A program made the position numbers and the translations under genes. The notes beneath the pieces were generated by a model, which had not been told where the DNA came from, did not search any database, and saw only the letters and a program-made list of their open reading frames with translations. From NCBI RefSeq assembly GCF_000332355.1, contig NZ_KB235958.1, forward strand, positions 774,473 to 829,677: a stretch of 55,205 nt of DNA, in the 5' to 3' direction. This stretch comes from Baaleninema simplex PCC 7105. GTDB lineage: Bacteria; Cyanobacteriota; Cyanobacteriia; Cyanobacteriales; Geitlerinemataceae. Below, in pieces: positions 55,011 through 55,205 of this stretch. How positions within the stretch are numbered: position 1 is the first letter of the stretch; every line of letters begins with the position of its first letter.

Positions 55011-55070
55011 ACCCAGAATCCCCGTCGCGTGACTCGCGGGGAGTTTGTCAACTCTTCTTCATCGTCCTAA

Positions 55071-55205
55071 CGGGACTTAAACGGTAAAAAAGGTAAAATA
55101 AAAGCAAAACCCTTGACTGAAAAGGATTTAAGGTGGAGAGTGTCCCCATGAGAGAGACCACCTCAGCCGCTATGCCACCCTGCTTTGAGAAGTGGTGTAA
55201 GCGTT
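55071..55205 (+). mobile_element. IS701-type insertion sequence, copy A3, left end only (cut by window edge)
   Basis: Begins CGGGACTTAAACGG at 55071, preceded by CTAA (55067-55070), a canonical YTAR target site, and matches copy A2 through to the window end, with a few base differences (GACTGAAAAGG for GACTGACAAGG). The transposase ATG is at 55148, behind AAGGTGGAG; only its first 19 codons are in the window. Confidence 0.93.
55148..55205 (+). CDS. IS701 family transposase, N-terminal fragment (cut by window edge)
   Basis: First 19 codons (MRETTSAAMPPCFEKWCKR) of the transposase of copy A3, one residue different from copy A2. The remainder is outside the window, so intactness is unknown. Confidence 0.85.
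   Translation, partial: MRETTSAAMPPCFEKWCKR

Larger units (their letters stand above)
53522..55042 (+). mobile_element. IS200/IS605-type element, tnpB only (IS1341-like), with RHH gene
   Basis: Left hairpin CCCCGC...GCGGGG (53522-53542) and right hairpin TCCCCG...CGGGGA (55019-55042) are subterminal imperfect palindromes as in this family. It carries tnpB (plus strand) and an antisense ribbon-helix-helix gene, and no tnpA. The right end, directly after tnpB, should be the source of an omega (guide) RNA scaffold ending at about 55042, with DNA beyond it as guide. The exact cleavage sites cannot be fixed by eye. Confidence 0.8.

Overview
The window is chromosomal DNA of a photosynthetic cyanobacterium, most likely a filamentous non-model lineage. 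The evidence is very frequent HIP1 octamers (GCGATCGC), two carboxysome shell genes (ccmK3-ccmK4 type), a CpcS/CpeS phycobilin lyase, a probable Psb35, a probable photosystem I accumulation factor, an rbp-rpsU pair, and a CHAT/DUF928/CHASE2 cluster. A cut copy of one IS701-type element lies at each end, so the window may be a draft contig that stops in a repeat.
Layout. 1-4041 is an insertion-sequence pile-up: a SnoaL-like membrane protein gene (minus strand) is hit by two IS701-type copies and one IS5-type copy, the last exactly on its start codon. 4042-29000 is mostly housekeeping with small mobile debris: TPR protein, hemB, moaA, rpsD, a Cys-repeat secreted protein, a thioredoxin-like thylakoid protein, rbp, rpsU, miaA, gyrB, a pentapeptide protein, recJ, a STAS protein, a DUF3611 (Tic21-like) protein, a very large membrane alpha/beta hydrolase, cpcS/cpeS, clpS, a WecG/TagA glycosyltransferase, a lipase and an AI-2E family permease. 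29013-36109 holds a response regulator, psb35 and a sulfide/persulfide module: an ArsR/SqrR-like repressor, a persulfide dioxygenase and a TauE/SafE permease. Two related IS5-type elements in opposite orientation sit between repressor and enzyme, in the same 7-bp target.
36222-43657 holds a tyrosine phosphatase and a minus-strand signalling cluster (CHAT-TPR, DUF928, CHASE2 histidine kinase/receiver). 44132-46879 is an RTX-like repeat protein. 46880-48460 is a REP/RAYT locus: a Y1 REP-associated tyrosine transposase inside a nest of GTAG-footed palindromes, whose relatives also occur near 4.1, 8.1, 9.6 and 52.1 kb. 48461-53501 holds an inositol-phosphatase-family gene, larB, a peptide-type ABC binding lipoprotein, ispF, ccmK3 and ccmK4. 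53515-55070 is a tnpB-only IS200/IS605-type element with an antisense ribbon-helix-helix gene. Its tnpB is broken by a 101-bp MITE with perfect 12-bp ends and a 9-bp target duplication.
The main biological story is layered transposition in which original states can be rebuilt base by base (split SnoaL gene, split tnpB), plus two coherent functional sets: persulfide sensing/oxidation/export, and the REP/RAYT family. No tRNA, rRNA, CRISPR array or intein was seen. All family names come from reading motifs by eye; no database search was run.
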